Below, in pieces: positions 1-8,287 of a stretch of DNA of 64,000 bases (position 1 is its first letter; each line of letters starts with the position of its first letter). Under the pieces are notes generated by a model. The model saw only the letters and a list, made by a program, of their open reading frames with translations. It had not been told where the DNA came from and did not search any database. Source of the DNA: Wolbachia endosymbiont of Ctenocephalides felis wCfeT (lineage in GTDB: Bacteria > Pseudomonadota > Alphaproteobacteria > Rickettsiales > Anaplasmataceae); contig NZ_CP051156.1 in the NCBI RefSeq assembly GCF_012277295.1, forward strand, positions 434,001 through 498,000. The letters run 5' to 3'. The position numbers and the translations under genes are program-made.

Positions 1-1
1 A

Positions 2-421
2 ACAGTAAACGCTCAAAACTCAGGAACTAATCTCCCCACTATTGCAGAAAAAGAACTGAACGGTCAATTACCAAGTTCAATAGCGGTAAATGCAAAAAAT
101 CAACTACCAGCACAAAACAGTAACAGAATATACCTTGTTACAGGTATTTGTATGGTAATTGGTCTGATAGCTGGTGCAGCTATAGGTTTTGTAATAGGTA
201 GTATAACAACAGGTAGTCTAACAGGTGGTCTACAAGGAGCTATTGTTTGCGCCGTTTTGGGCCTAGTTATTGGAGCTATATTAAGTCCTTGTGTTGCAAA
301 ATTTCGTGAAGAGAAGAAAGCTAATGATCCAAAAAACATTAGCACTGGAACTGCTGTTAAAAAGGAACTATCAAATACATCCACCACTCAGCACTCTGGT
401 CCATCCCTTTCAACACAGTAA
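2..421 (+). CDS. Hypothetical membrane protein, 3' end of a gene entering from upstream
   Basis: The frame is open from the first bases of the window, so only the C-terminal ~139 residues are seen. A polar, Asn/Gln-rich stretch leads into a hydrophobic region rich in Gly and Ala (residues ~50-100 of the fragment, with GAAIGFVIGS and GAIVCAVLGLVIGAI), which looks like a glycine-zipper hairpin of two membrane helices. A short Lys-rich and Ser/Thr-rich tail follows. An internal ATG at 152 exists but the upstream codons read like the same protein. I do not recognise the family; a small inner-membrane protein is the safest description. Confidence 0.6.
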   Translation, partial: TVNAQNSGTNLPTIAEKELNGQLPSSIAVNAKNQLPAQNSNRIYLVTGICMVIGLIAGAAIGFVIGSITTGSLTGGLQGAIVCAVLGLVIGAILSPCVAKFREEKKANDPKNISTGTAVKKELSNTSTTQHSGPSLSTQ

Positions 422-608
422 CCTTAGGTTCTGTGGTAAATATTATACAATTAAATTATTTTGGCCGTATTAATTCCCGTATCCCACTGGTCTTATAAGG
501 AGTGCTTTTTCTCCATTACTCAGACCTCCATTCGGCTTTGTTGCATCGCTCTTTGGATAGGAGGCAATGCATAATAAATTCATGAAGCTATCTCAAATTT
601 AGCCATGC

Positions 609-1523
609 CTATTTCAGCAAATAACACTTGAGTAGCATTTCTTTCTCACGGTTAATCTCAGATTTGTTCCTAAAACTAAACCCAAATGTTTGCTTCAGTC
701 GCGAGAAAAAACTTTCTATATAAGATCTCTTCCCATAATTTATCTCTTTTTTCCACTTCTTCATACCATCTTCACCATATGACTTTATGAGCTTGATTGT
801 AGAATTTCTCTCAGCCATATAATCCAGCTTTGGATGCTCCACTGCATTGTTTTGCAGAGGAATTTTTGTCTTTATGCCAAGCTCATTGCACAATTTATAT
901 AACTTCTTTCGATTATATGCTCTGTCTGCATATAGTGTGCTTATATTGTATTTAGCATTAGCCCTTGCAATAAGATCACAGGCTCCATAGTGGTCAGAAT
1001 AAACTCCACTACTGTATTTTGCAGCTATGACTTTTTTGCTACCTATCTCCAGCATTACATGCAATTTTCTTGTTTGCTTATAGCCACGGTACTTTCTATC
1101 TGTACCGTTTGCCTTACTATGGCCTGGAATATTATTGTAGATGCTTATTCCAGTGCTATCTATGGCGATCTCAATATTTTCCATACTGTTTTTATCATGT
1201 CTTCGATCATTAATTTTTAAGTTAAGCTTTTTGAATCTTCTGGAAGCCTGGGAATAGCTGATAACTTGCAAATTTTTTCCTATTTGCTCAAGGTATCCCG
1301 CTATAAACCCCACCGTTTGTCTTAGGCCTATTCTAAACAAATAAGTTATTATGTGAATTAGAATTACGACTTTATCACTATAAATATTGTTGCCACCGGC
1401 CATTTTGGGACTTTTTTCGTACCAATTTTCTATGGCATCGTTGACGTAATAAAAAATATTTCCTCTTTCTTGGAGAAATTTGTTATATTCGTAGCAGTTA
1501 CTGACTTTCATTTTGACTGGCAT
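609..1523 (-). pseudogene. IS903-like transposase, copy 1, C-terminally frameshifted
   Basis: Same DDE transposase as the 318-aa intact copies but 304 aa long. A 13-bp deletion between two TTCAG repeats (around 614) changes the frame, so the protein ends ...CYLLK instead of continuing through NKFTEIGMAKFEIAS. The catalytic residues corresponding to D122, D200 and E270 are kept. The upstream terminal region, including any promoter, is separated from the gene by the nested ISWpi1-like element. Probably inactive, but mobilisable in trans only if its ends still pair. Confidence 0.85.
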
Positions 1524-1542
1524 ATTTTTCCTTTGTCAGTTA

Positions 1543-2397
1543 GAAGGTGTCTGCAAAGTATGTAGAAAAGTAGAAAAAAGGACAATTATGTGATACAAGG
1601 ATAACTTTAACATGTATCCAAGTGACATAAAAGACAGTGAATGGGAAATTTTAAAGCCATATTTTGAGCCAAAAAAGACAGGTAGACCAAGAAAACACGA
1701 TATTAGAACAATTATTAATGCAATAAGGTACGTAATGAGAACAGGCTGCCAATGGAGACAATTACCTAAGGATTTCCCACCATGGAAGACAATTTACAGT
1801 TGGAACACACGACTAAAAAACACTGGAAAATGGCAAGAAATACACGATATTTTAGTAAAAAAAGTAAGGGAGGTAGTTGGTAAAAGAGCCACACCATCAG
1901 TTGGAATAATTGACAGCCAATCAGTAAAAACGACTCAAAAAGGGGGGCCAGAGGTTACGATGCTGGCAAGAAAATAAAAGGTCGAAAACGGCATATTATT
2001 GTAGACACGCTAGGACTCGTGATTACGGCAGATGTACACAGTGCAAGCATCCAAGACCGCGAGGGAGCTTTAGATCTTCTGGTAAAAGCAAAACAAAAAA
2101 TACCAACATTACAGAGGTTTTTTGCTGATCAAGGATACACAGGTAACCTTAAAAACAGATGCTTAATAAAAACAGGATGTTTATTTACAATAGCAAAAAA
2201 AGCTCCTAATATTGCGGGATTTGAGGTTATACCGAAGCGTTGGATTGTTGAAAGAACTTTTGCTTGGCTTTCCAATTTTAGGCGTATGAGTAAGGATTAT
2301 GAGCATTCTCCTCAAACTTCGGAAACCAATATTTTCTTTAATATGACTACTATTATGCTTACTAAATTAGCTAATTCTTGAGTTTGCAGACACCTTC
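1543..2397 (+). mobile_element. ISWpi1-like IS5-family element nested in IS903-like copy 1
   Basis: Perfect inverted ends GAAGGTGTCTGCAAA ... TTTGCAGACACCTTC define an 855-bp element. The host IS903-like sequence reads CAGTTA on the left and TTAAATG on the right, giving a 3-bp TTA duplication; removing the insert restores the CAGTTAAATG seen around the start of other copies. The frameshifted IS5-family transposase matches what is known of ISWpi1, but the name is from memory and not checked by search. Confidence 0.88.
1612..2381 (+). CDS. IS5-family transposase made by frameshifting (ISWpi1-like)
   Basis: The first frame runs from ATG 1612 to 1977 (MYPSDIKDSEWEILKPYF..., with an IIDSQSVKTT catalytic-Asp motif). 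The second, in the -1 frame, is open across the end of the first and continues to 2381 (GARGYDAGKKIKGRKRHI, FFADQGYTG, IVERTFAWLSNF). Together they give the full DDE domain of the IS5 family. The switch lies at a run of five A and six G (1937-1947), a typical slippery site, so this is probably programmed frameshifting as described for ISWpi1, not damage. Catalytic Asp, Asp and Glu are all present. Confidence 0.85.
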
Positions 2398-2489
2398 TTA
2401 AATGCCTGTTTATAATGAATTTCATCAGTAACTCCCAGTTCTTTTTACTTTAGCTATGCAACAAAGCCGGCTGGAGGTAAGGCTGATAG

Positions 2490-3950
2490 GTATCCATTCA
2501 GCCGGGCGGTAAAATAAAGAGTAGACAAGGAATGCTAAAAAGGTAAACTAGAGTGGCTGTGAGGTAATATGGTTGATCTTTTAGAATTTTGCGAAAGTTT
2601 AAGCAGACTATAGAAAAGTTAGAAACAAAAATAGAAGAGCTTAAAGCAGAAAATAAAGCGCTAAGGATCGAAAACGCTGAGTTAAAAGAAAGGCTTGGCT
2701 TAAATTCAAAAAATTCATCTATACCAAGCTCCAAAGAATTATATAAGATGAGGGAAAATAAGCCAAAAAGTGACAGGAAAGTAGGAGCACAGGTTGGACA
2801 TAAAGGCAGTTACCGCCCTAAAATGGAGGCAGATGAGATGGTAAAAATAGAACTGCCCAATACGTGTGAGTGCAGAGGAGAAATTGCGGTATCAAAAGAT
2901 CCGTATACTCATCAAAAGGTCGATTTGCCGGAAATCAAGCCGTATGTAGTTGAATATCAACTACAGCATGGACATTGCAAAAGATGTGGAAAAAGAAAAA
3001 GTAGCAAGCTACAAGAAGGAGTAACTGCGGACACATTTGGTCCAAGAGTTAAGTCAGTAATTGCAGCATTAAGTGGATTTTACAAGAATTCGAAAAAAGA
3101 AGTGGCAAATATTATAAAGGACATTTTCAACCTGGATATCAGCGTCGGTAGTGTATCAAATAGCGAGGCTAGAGTGGCAGAAAAATGCCAAGAAGCATAT
3201 GAGCAAATTGAGGAAGAGGTAAGCAAGAGCAAAATTTTACATATCGATGAAACTAGCCATTACAACAAAGGTAAACAGGGCTGGTGCTGGATGTTTGCGA
3301 GCAAAATAGGAAGTGTGATCAAATTGACAGAGTCAAGAGGGATGAAAGTCCTGGAAAATAGTAAATTTGGAAAGAATAACAACCTAGTAGTGACCGACAG
3401 ATATGCAGCTTACAACTACTTTTCCAGCAAGAAAAGGCAGGTCTGTTGGGCACATTTAGCAAGAGATTTTGAAAGGTTGTCTCATAGTTGGAATAGCGAA
3501 GTGAAAGTTTTGGGGTATTATTTAAGGAATGTTGCTACTGAATTATTTGCATTGAAAAAAGCTCTGTTAAAGGATGAAATAGACACATTAAGGTTCATAA
3601 GAAGAGCAAGAAAATTACGCAAGCGAACGAGATATTACTTAAAGAATATATCAAATTTACCCGAGGCAATTGGAGCGTCTCGAGTAGCAAAAAATATCAT
3701 GAAATCGGATCTGATGATGTGGAAATTTTTGGACGATCCAGAAAATATTCCACTGACAAACAACTATGCTGAGCGACAGATTCGGCATTACGTTGTTTAC
3801 CGAAAAGTTTCATATTTTACACAATCGAAACGGGGAAATATGTTTCTTGAGAGGATAATTTCATTGTACTTGACTTGGAGGCAAAAGAAGTTAAATCCTT
3901 TTCAAAACCTACTGGCTATTGCTTCTTAAGCCATACACCTGAATGGATAC
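2490..3950 (+). mobile_element. IS66-family element, copy 1
   Basis: Bounded by GTATCCATTCAG and CTGAATGGATAC, 1,461 bp. It carries only the large transposase gene, without the tnpA and tnpB genes of classical IS66, like the ISBst12 subgroup. Flanks are CTGATAG and CTGATCG: not an exact 8-bp duplication. It forms the inner part of the left arm of the inverted repeat around maf-infA. Confidence 0.9.
2589..3929 (+). CDS. IS66-family transposase, copy 1
   Basis: 446 aa. An N-terminal leucine-zipper-like coiled coil (residues 1-45) is followed by a polar linker, a zinc-binding region (CxC at ~93-95, CKRCGK at ~130) and the DDE_Tnp_IS66 catalytic domain with D220 (HIDET), D270 (VVTDRYAAYN) and E395 (NNYAERQ). 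The only in-frame early start is TTG 2589; a better-placed ATG with Shine-Dalgarno (GAGGT) lies 20 bp upstream in another frame (see findings). This copy and the one at 5737 differ from the others at CRGE and QLQHGHCKR. Confidence 0.9.
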   Translation: MRKFKQTIEKLETKIEELKAENKALRIENAELKERLGLNSKNSSIPSSKELYKMRENKPKSDRKVGAQVGHKGSYRPKMEADEMVKIELPNTCECRGEIAVSKDPYTHQKVDLPEIKPYVVEYQLQHGHCKRCGKRKSSKLQEGVTADTFGPRVKSVIAALSGFYKNSKKEVANIIKDIFNLDISVGSVSNSEARVAEKCQEAYEQIEEEVSKSKILHIDETSHYNKGKQGWCWMFASKIGSVIKLTESRGMKVLENSKFGKNNNLVVTDRYAAYNYFSSKKRQVCWAHLARDFERLSHSWNSEVKVLGYYLRNVATELFALKKALLKDEIDTLRFIRRARKLRKRTRYYLKNISNLPEAIGASRVAKNIMKSDLMMWKFLDDPENIPLTNNYAERQIRHYVVYRKVSYFTQSKRGNMFLERIISLYLTWRQKKLNPFQNLLAIAS

Positions 3951-4004
3951 CTGATCGGGTGCTAGAGAGAAGGACTTTAGCGTTAGATAAAGAGGACGGA
4001 ATGT

Positions 4005-4592
4005 CTAAGTAACGCTCTCTAGTAATTTAAAATAATTACTTAGTAAGCAATAAGTCTCATGCAGCGGCAGTCCAATAACGGAAGAATAGGAACCACGCAG
4101 GAATAATACAAACATTCCTGCAAGGCCTTGCATATTGCACCCCCCTGCCCTATTCTTCCATTCTTCTGATTCTAAGTAGTACTTAATTTCTAGCTCACTT
4201 AAACGTTTAAATTTTACTATTGTTACTACAGTTTTAATATGTTGCTTTAATCGATTAGGAGTAAGTAGACAAATGCTGGTATATACTCTGTGCCTTCTTC
4301 CTGATAATAAACGAAGGCATTTTTCTGCTTGTTCGATGTTTTCAGCTTTAGGTAATATTCTGCGTCCACAGGCAACAACTGTATCAACACCAAGCACAAA
4401 GCAGTTTGGATTTGAGCTGTGCACCTTATCAGCTTTGTTCTTTGCCATACGAATTGAGTAATCCTTTGGCAGCTCATTCTTTAGAGGAGTTTCATCTATA
4501 TCTGCAGGTATAACTAAACCAGGTTGGATATTTATTTGCTTTAGTAAATCCAAGCGTCTCTTTGACGATGAAGCAAGAATGAGATCTTTCAC
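4005..4592 (-). CDS. maf: Maf-family nucleoside triphosphate pyrophosphatase
   Basis: 195 aa, the usual Maf length. It shows the N-terminal [14 protein letters not shown] motif (typical LASxSPRR loop that binds the triphosphate), the catalytic VLGVDTVV segment, [13 protein letters not shown], and the C-terminal [14 protein letters not shown] signature. Members hydrolyse non-canonical or excess NTPs to NMP and pyrophosphate; the exact substrate cannot be read here. Its start ATG overlaps the infA stop by 4 bp, so the two are translationally coupled in an infA-maf operon. With infA it sits inside the IS-bounded core. Confidence 0.93.
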   Translation of the reverse strand: MKDLILASSSKRRLDLLKQINIQPGLVIPADIDETPLKNELPKDYSIRMAKNKADKVHSSNPNCFVLGVDTVVACGRRILPKAENIEQAEKCLRLLSGRRHRVYTSICLLTPNRLKQHIKTVVTIVKFKRLSELEIKYYLESEEWKNRAGGCNMQGLAGMFVLFLRGSYSSVIGLPLHETYCLLSNYFKLLESVT

Positions 4593-4819
4593 TTAAGCCT
4601 TCTAGTTATTCGGCCTTTTTTTGCATTTCTATCATAAATGCTCATCTCAACTAATACCCTATCTCCAATAACAATACGTATTTTACTCCTTCTTACTTTC
4701 CCCGAAACATGACAGATAATTTCATGCTCATTATCTAATTTCACCCTAAACTCTGCTGCAGGCAACAAAGCAGTTACTGCACCTTCTACCTCAAAAATTG
4801 TCTTCGATTTATCGTCCAT
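4589..4819 (-). CDS. infA: Translation initiation factor IF-1
   Basis: 76 aa, a single S1/OB-fold domain. Recognisable IF-1 sequence includes [40 protein letters not shown] and [19 protein letters not shown]-type ending with ITRRLK. IF-1 binds the ribosomal A site during initiation and is essential in most bacteria. It is the first gene of the infA-maf pair. Its upstream region (4820-4981) is shared with a divergent broken gene, so promoters for both probably lie in this ~160-bp gap. Confidence 0.95.
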   Translation of the reverse strand: MDDKSKTIFEVEGAVTALLPAAEFRVKLDNEHEIICHVSGKVRRSKIRIVIGDRVLVEMSIYDRNAKKGRITRRLK

Positions 4820-4981
4820 ATTATAATTTAATAACCTTTTTCAGTCTATCACAGATTTAGCACAATACACAAGGCCTTTACAGCAACTTCACGCATAAGG
4901 CCTTTTGCACATTGTTATTTACTATATTTTAATAAGTATGACGTAATTAACGCAGCATAGTAATTAATTTTGGAGGGTACT

Positions 4982-5715
4982 ATGCCAAACGGCGGAAATA
5001 ACGTCTCAACACCTTTTTACAATCAAAATAGTGATAAACCACAAGCTCCACCAAGAACACAAGCATCTCAGTAGATAGTGGTAATTCACCATCTACATCC
5101 CAAAACCCGTTTAATGGAGATGGAGATGGATATGGATATGAAGACGAAGATGATTTACAAGAAATGACAAATGTAGTTGAGAATTTAAGTAGTGGACCTT
5201 CAGAAAATGGATCTCCAGAGAAATTTAAAACAGGAATGACATGGCCAGATGGCAGCATAAACCTACTCTATAAGCCAAAAGCACCTCATCCTTCTCAAAC
5301 GAGTGGGCCAATACGTGCTTCGCTTTCAGAAATAGAAAACAGAAGCTTAGGAACTGGAGAATCATCGGACGATGAACTTACTAATACAGATGTAGATGAA
5401 ACTCCCGGAAAAAAATCAAGAAGTGGCAGTGAAGGATTCAAAACTCCAGATAACACTCCAACTAAACCTAATTTTCAAGATATACCTCGTAGTACATCTT
5501 CAAAAAGTAGTGTTGTTAAGAATTTATTCGATACGTCATCTATAGCAACATCTTCAATCACTCCACCTTCATCAGGAAGTGATTATAACAGTGAAGCTGG
5601 CTCACAAACCCCTTTAATAATAAAGGCAAATCCAGAAAGTGATAGTAAAGTTGGCCTACAAACCCCTGTAATAAGTTCAAACAGAATTTGGCCAAGAATA
5701 AAATATGCATTGCAG
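4982..5715 (+). pseudogene. Ser/Thr/Pro-rich hypothetical protein, frameshifted and 3'-truncated by IS66
   Basis: ATG 4982 follows a good ribosome site (GGAGGG) but its frame stops at TAG 5072 after MPNGGNNVSTPFYNQNSD... ; the sequence continues in another frame from about 5068 (VDSGNSPSTSQNPFNG, then MTNVVENLSSGPSENG from 5164). A one-base-scale indel near 5068-5075 explains this. At 5716 the frame runs into IS66 copy 2, which adds the spurious tail VSIQVYGLRSNSQ. The protein is hydrophilic, acidic in the middle (EDEDD) and Ser/Thr-rich with short repeats (GLQTPVI, GSQTPLI), as seen in effector-like Wolbachia proteins. Function unknown. Confidence 0.7.
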
Positions 5716-7176
5716 GTATCCATTCAGGTGTATGGCTTAAGAAGCAATAGCCAGTAGGTTTTGAAAAGGATTTAACTTCTTTTGCCTCCAAGTCAAGTAC
5801 AATGAAATTATCCTCTCAAGAAACATATTTCCCCGTTTCGATTGTGTAAAATATGAAACTTTTCGGTAAACAACGTAATGCCGAATCTGTCGCTCAGCAT
5901 AGTTGTTTGTCAGTGGAATATTTTCTGGATCGTCCAAAAATTTCCACATCATCAGATCCGATTTCATGATATTTTTTGCTACTCGAGACGCTCCAATTGC
6001 CTCGGGTAAATTTGATATATTCTTTAAGTAATATCTCGTTCGCTTGCGTAATTTTCTTGCTCTTCTTATGAACCTTAATGTGTCTATTTCATCCTTTAAC
6101 AGAGCTTTTTTCAATGCAAATAATTCAGTAGCAACATTCCTTAAATAATACCCCAAAACTTTCACTTCGCTATTCCAACTATGAGACAACCTTTCAAAAT
6201 CTCTTGCTAAATGTGCCCAACAGACCTGCCTTTTCTTGCTGGAAAAGTAGTTGTAAGCTGCATATCTGTCGGTCACTACTAGGTTGTTATTCTTTCCAAA
6301 TTTACTATTTTCCAGGACTTTCATCCCTCTTGACTCTGTCAATTTGATCACACTTCCTATTTTGCTCGCAAACATCCAGCACCAGCCCTGTTTACCTTTG
6401 TTGTAATGGCTAGTTTCATCGATATGTAAAATTTTGCTCTTGCTTACCTCTTCCTCAATTTGCTCATATGCTTCTTGGCATTTTTCTGCCACTCTAGCCT
6501 CGCTATTTGATACACTACCGACGCTGATATCCAGGTTGAAAATGTCCTTTATAATATTTGCCACTTCTTTTTTCGAATTCTTGTAAAATCCACTTAATGC
6601 TGCAATTACTGACTTAACTCTTGGACCAAATGTGTCCGCAGTTACTCCTTCTTGTAGCTTGCTACTTTTTCTTTTTCCACATCTTTTGCAATGTCCATGC
6701 TGTAGTTGATATTCAACTACATACGGCTTGATTTCCGGCAAATCGACCTTTTGATGAGTATACGGATCTTTTGATACCGCAATTTCTCCTCTGCACTCAC
6801 ACGTATTGGGCAGTTCTATTTTTACCATCTCATCTGCCTCCATTTTAGGGCGGTAACTGCCTTTATGTCCAACCTGTGCTCCTACTTTCCTGTCACTTTT
6901 TGGCTTATTTTCCCTCATCTTATATAATTCTTTGGAGCTTGGTATAGATGAATTTTTTGAATTTAAGCCAAGCCTTTCTTTTAACTCAGCGTTTTCGATC
7001 CTTAGCGCTTTATTTTCTGCTTTAAGCTCTTCTATTTTTGTTTCTAACTTTTCTATAGTCTGCTTAAACTTTCGCAAAATTCTAAAAGATCAACCATATT
7101 ACCTCACAGCCACTCTAGTTTACCTTTTTAGCATTCCTTGTCTACTCTTTATTTTACCGCCCGGCTGAATGGATAC
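5716..7176 (-). mobile_element. IS66-family element, copy 2
   Basis: Full 1,461-bp element with the same ends as copy 1, inverted relative to it. It interrupts the broken Ser/Thr-rich gene on its left. On the right the 21-bp linker CTATCAGCCTTACCTCCAGCC joins it to IS903-like copy 2. No target duplication. Confidence 0.9.
5737..7077 (-). CDS. IS66-family transposase, copy 2
   Basis: 446 aa, protein identical to copy 1 including its private CRGE and QLQHGHCKR variants. All DDE residues and zinc-region cysteines are intact, so it may be active. TTG start, with the same conserved upstream ATG in a second frame. Confidence 0.9.
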   Translation of the reverse strand: MRKFKQTIEKLETKIEELKAENKALRIENAELKERLGLNSKNSSIPSSKELYKMRENKPKSDRKVGAQVGHKGSYRPKMEADEMVKIELPNTCECRGEIAVSKDPYTHQKVDLPEIKPYVVEYQLQHGHCKRCGKRKSSKLQEGVTADTFGPRVKSVIAALSGFYKNSKKEVANIIKDIFNLDISVGSVSNSEARVAEKCQEAYEQIEEEVSKSKILHIDETSHYNKGKQGWCWMFASKIGSVIKLTESRGMKVLENSKFGKNNNLVVTDRYAAYNYFSSKKRQVCWAHLARDFERLSHSWNSEVKVLGYYLRNVATELFALKKALLKDEIDTLRFIRRARKLRKRTRYYLKNISNLPEAIGASRVAKNIMKSDLMMWKFLDDPENIPLTNNYAERQIRHYVVYRKVSYFTQSKRGNMFLERIISLYLTWRQKKLNPFQNLLAIAS

Positions 7177-7197
7177 CTATCAGCCTTACCTCCAGCC

Positions 7198-8287
7198 GGC
7201 TTTGTTGCATAGCTAAAGTAAAAAGAACTGGGAGTTACTGATGAAATTCATTATAAACAGGCATTTAACTGACAAAGGAAAAATATGCCAGTCAAAATGA
7301 AAGTCAGTAACTGCTACGAATATAACAAATTTCTCCAAGAAAGAGGAAATATTTTTTATTACGTCAACGATGCCATAGAAAATTGGTACGAAAAAAGTCC
7401 CAAAATGGCCGGTGGCAACAATATTTATAGTGATAAAGTCGTAATTCTAATTCACATAATAACTTATTTGTTTAGAATAGGCCTAAGACAAACGGTGGGG
7501 TTTATAGCGGGATACCTTGAGCAAATAGGAAAAAATTTGCAAGTTATCAGCTATTCCCAGGCTTCCAGAAGATTCAAAAAGCTTAACTTAAAAATTAATG
7601 ATCGAAGACATGATAAAAACAGTATGGAAAATATTGAGATCGCCATAGATAGCACTGGAATAAGCATCTACAATAATATTCCAGGCCATAGTAAGGCAAA
7701 CGGTACAGATAGAAAGTACCGTGGCTATAAGCAAACAAGAAAATTGCATGTAATGCTGGAGATAGGTAGCAAAAAAGTCATAGCTGCAAAATACAGTAGT
7801 GGAGTTTATTCTGACCACTATGGAGCCTGTGATCTTATTGCAAGGGCTAATGCTAAATACAATATAAGCACACTATATGCAGACAGAGCATATAATCGAA
7901 AGAAGTTATACAAATTGTGCAATGAGCTTGGCATAAAGACAAAAATTCCTCTGCAAAACAATGCAGTGGAGCATCCAAAGCTGGATTATATGGCTGAGAG
8001 AAATTCTACAATCAAGCTCATAAAGTCATATGGTGAAGATGGTATGAAGAAGTGGAAAAAAGAGATAAATTATGGGAAGAGATCTTATATAGAAAGTTTT
8101 TTCTCGCGACTGAAGCAAACATTTGGGTTTAGTTTTAGGAACAAATCTGAGATTAACCGTGAGAAAGAAATGCTACTCAAGTGTTATTTGCTGAACAAAT
8201 TTACTGAAATAGGCATGGCTAAATTTGAGATAGCTTCATGAATTTATTATGCATTGCCTCCTATCCAAAGAGCGATGCAACAAAGCT
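7198..8287 (+). mobile_element. IS903-like IS5-family element, copy 2
   Basis: 1,090 bp. Left end GGCTTTGTTGCATAGCT; the right end differs by its last base (AAAGCT instead of AAAGCC), so the junction with the ankyrin gene is slightly altered. No 9-bp duplication between 7189-7197 and the bases after 8287, consistent with later recombination. It truncates the ankyrin gene at 8288. Confidence 0.88.
7285..8241 (+). CDS. IS5-family (IS903-like) transposase, copy 2
   Basis: 318 aa, full length. The layout is IS903-like: an N-terminal YEYNKFLQERGNI motif, SQASRRFKKL, then the DDE triad D122 (AIDSTGI), D200 (YADRAYN) and E270 (SYIESFFSRLKQTFG). The start ATG follows AAAGGA at good spacing. Used here as the reference for the other copies. 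Confidence 0.92.
   Translation: MPVKMKVSNCYEYNKFLQERGNIFYYVNDAIENWYEKSPKMAGGNNIYSDKVVILIHIITYLFRIGLRQTVGFIAGYLEQIGKNLQVISYSQASRRFKKLNLKINDRRHDKNSMENIEIAIDSTGISIYNNIPGHSKANGTDRKYRGYKQTRKLHVMLEIGSKKVIAAKYSSGVYSDHYGACDLIARANAKYNISTLYADRAYNRKKLYKLCNELGIKTKIPLQNNAVEHPKLDYMAERNSTIKLIKSYGEDGMKKWKKEINYGKRSYIESFFSRLKQTFGFSFRNKSEINREKEMLLKCYLLNKFTEIGMAKFEIAS

Larger units (their letters stand above)
534..2468 (-). mobile_element. IS903-like IS5-family element, copy 1 (split by another IS)
   Basis: The ends are GGCTTTGTTGCATCGCT on the left and the matching inverted GGCTTTGTTGCATAGCT on the right. Without the nested element at 1543-2397 it would be ~1,077 bp, against 1,090 bp for the intact copies; the missing 13 bp are inside the transposase gene. 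The two flanks do not form a 9-bp direct repeat, so the copy has been rearranged since insertion. Confidence 0.88.
534..8287. repeat. Long inverted repeat built from two IS903-like/IS66 pairs around maf-infA
   Basis: Left arm 534-3950 and right arm 5716-8287 carry the same order in opposite orientation: IS903-like element, the same 21-bp linker (2469-2489 and 7177-7197), then IS66. The core between the arms is 3951-5715. The left arm is longer only because an 855-bp ISWpi1-like element sits inside its IS903-like copy. The two IS66 copies share private variants (CRGE, QLQHGHCKR) absent from the other five, so the arms were duplicated together, not assembled by separate insertions. No target duplication is seen at the outer ends. 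Confidence 0.85.

Noticed and set aside
1612-2381. ISWpi1-like transposase as a pseudogene
   Set aside because: The frame change sits at a slippery A/G run and both halves are intact, as expected for programmed frameshifting in this family.
2498-2734. Open frames of 76-78 codons opposite each transposase (for example 2498-2734 and 990-1220)
   Set aside because: They repeat in every IS copy only because the DNA is repeated, have no ribosome sites, and lie in the shadow of transposase genes.
3951-4004. Short inverted CTAGAGAG/CTCTCTAG pair near the maf stop, as a possible terminator
   Set aside because: The arms are only 8 bp and about 45 bases apart, with no T-run, so it is too weak to call.
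5164-5757. A normal 197-aa gene starting at ATG 5164
   Set aside because: Coding sequence clearly continues upstream in the same frame and a better start lies at 4982; the end is IS-encoded, so it is a fragment.
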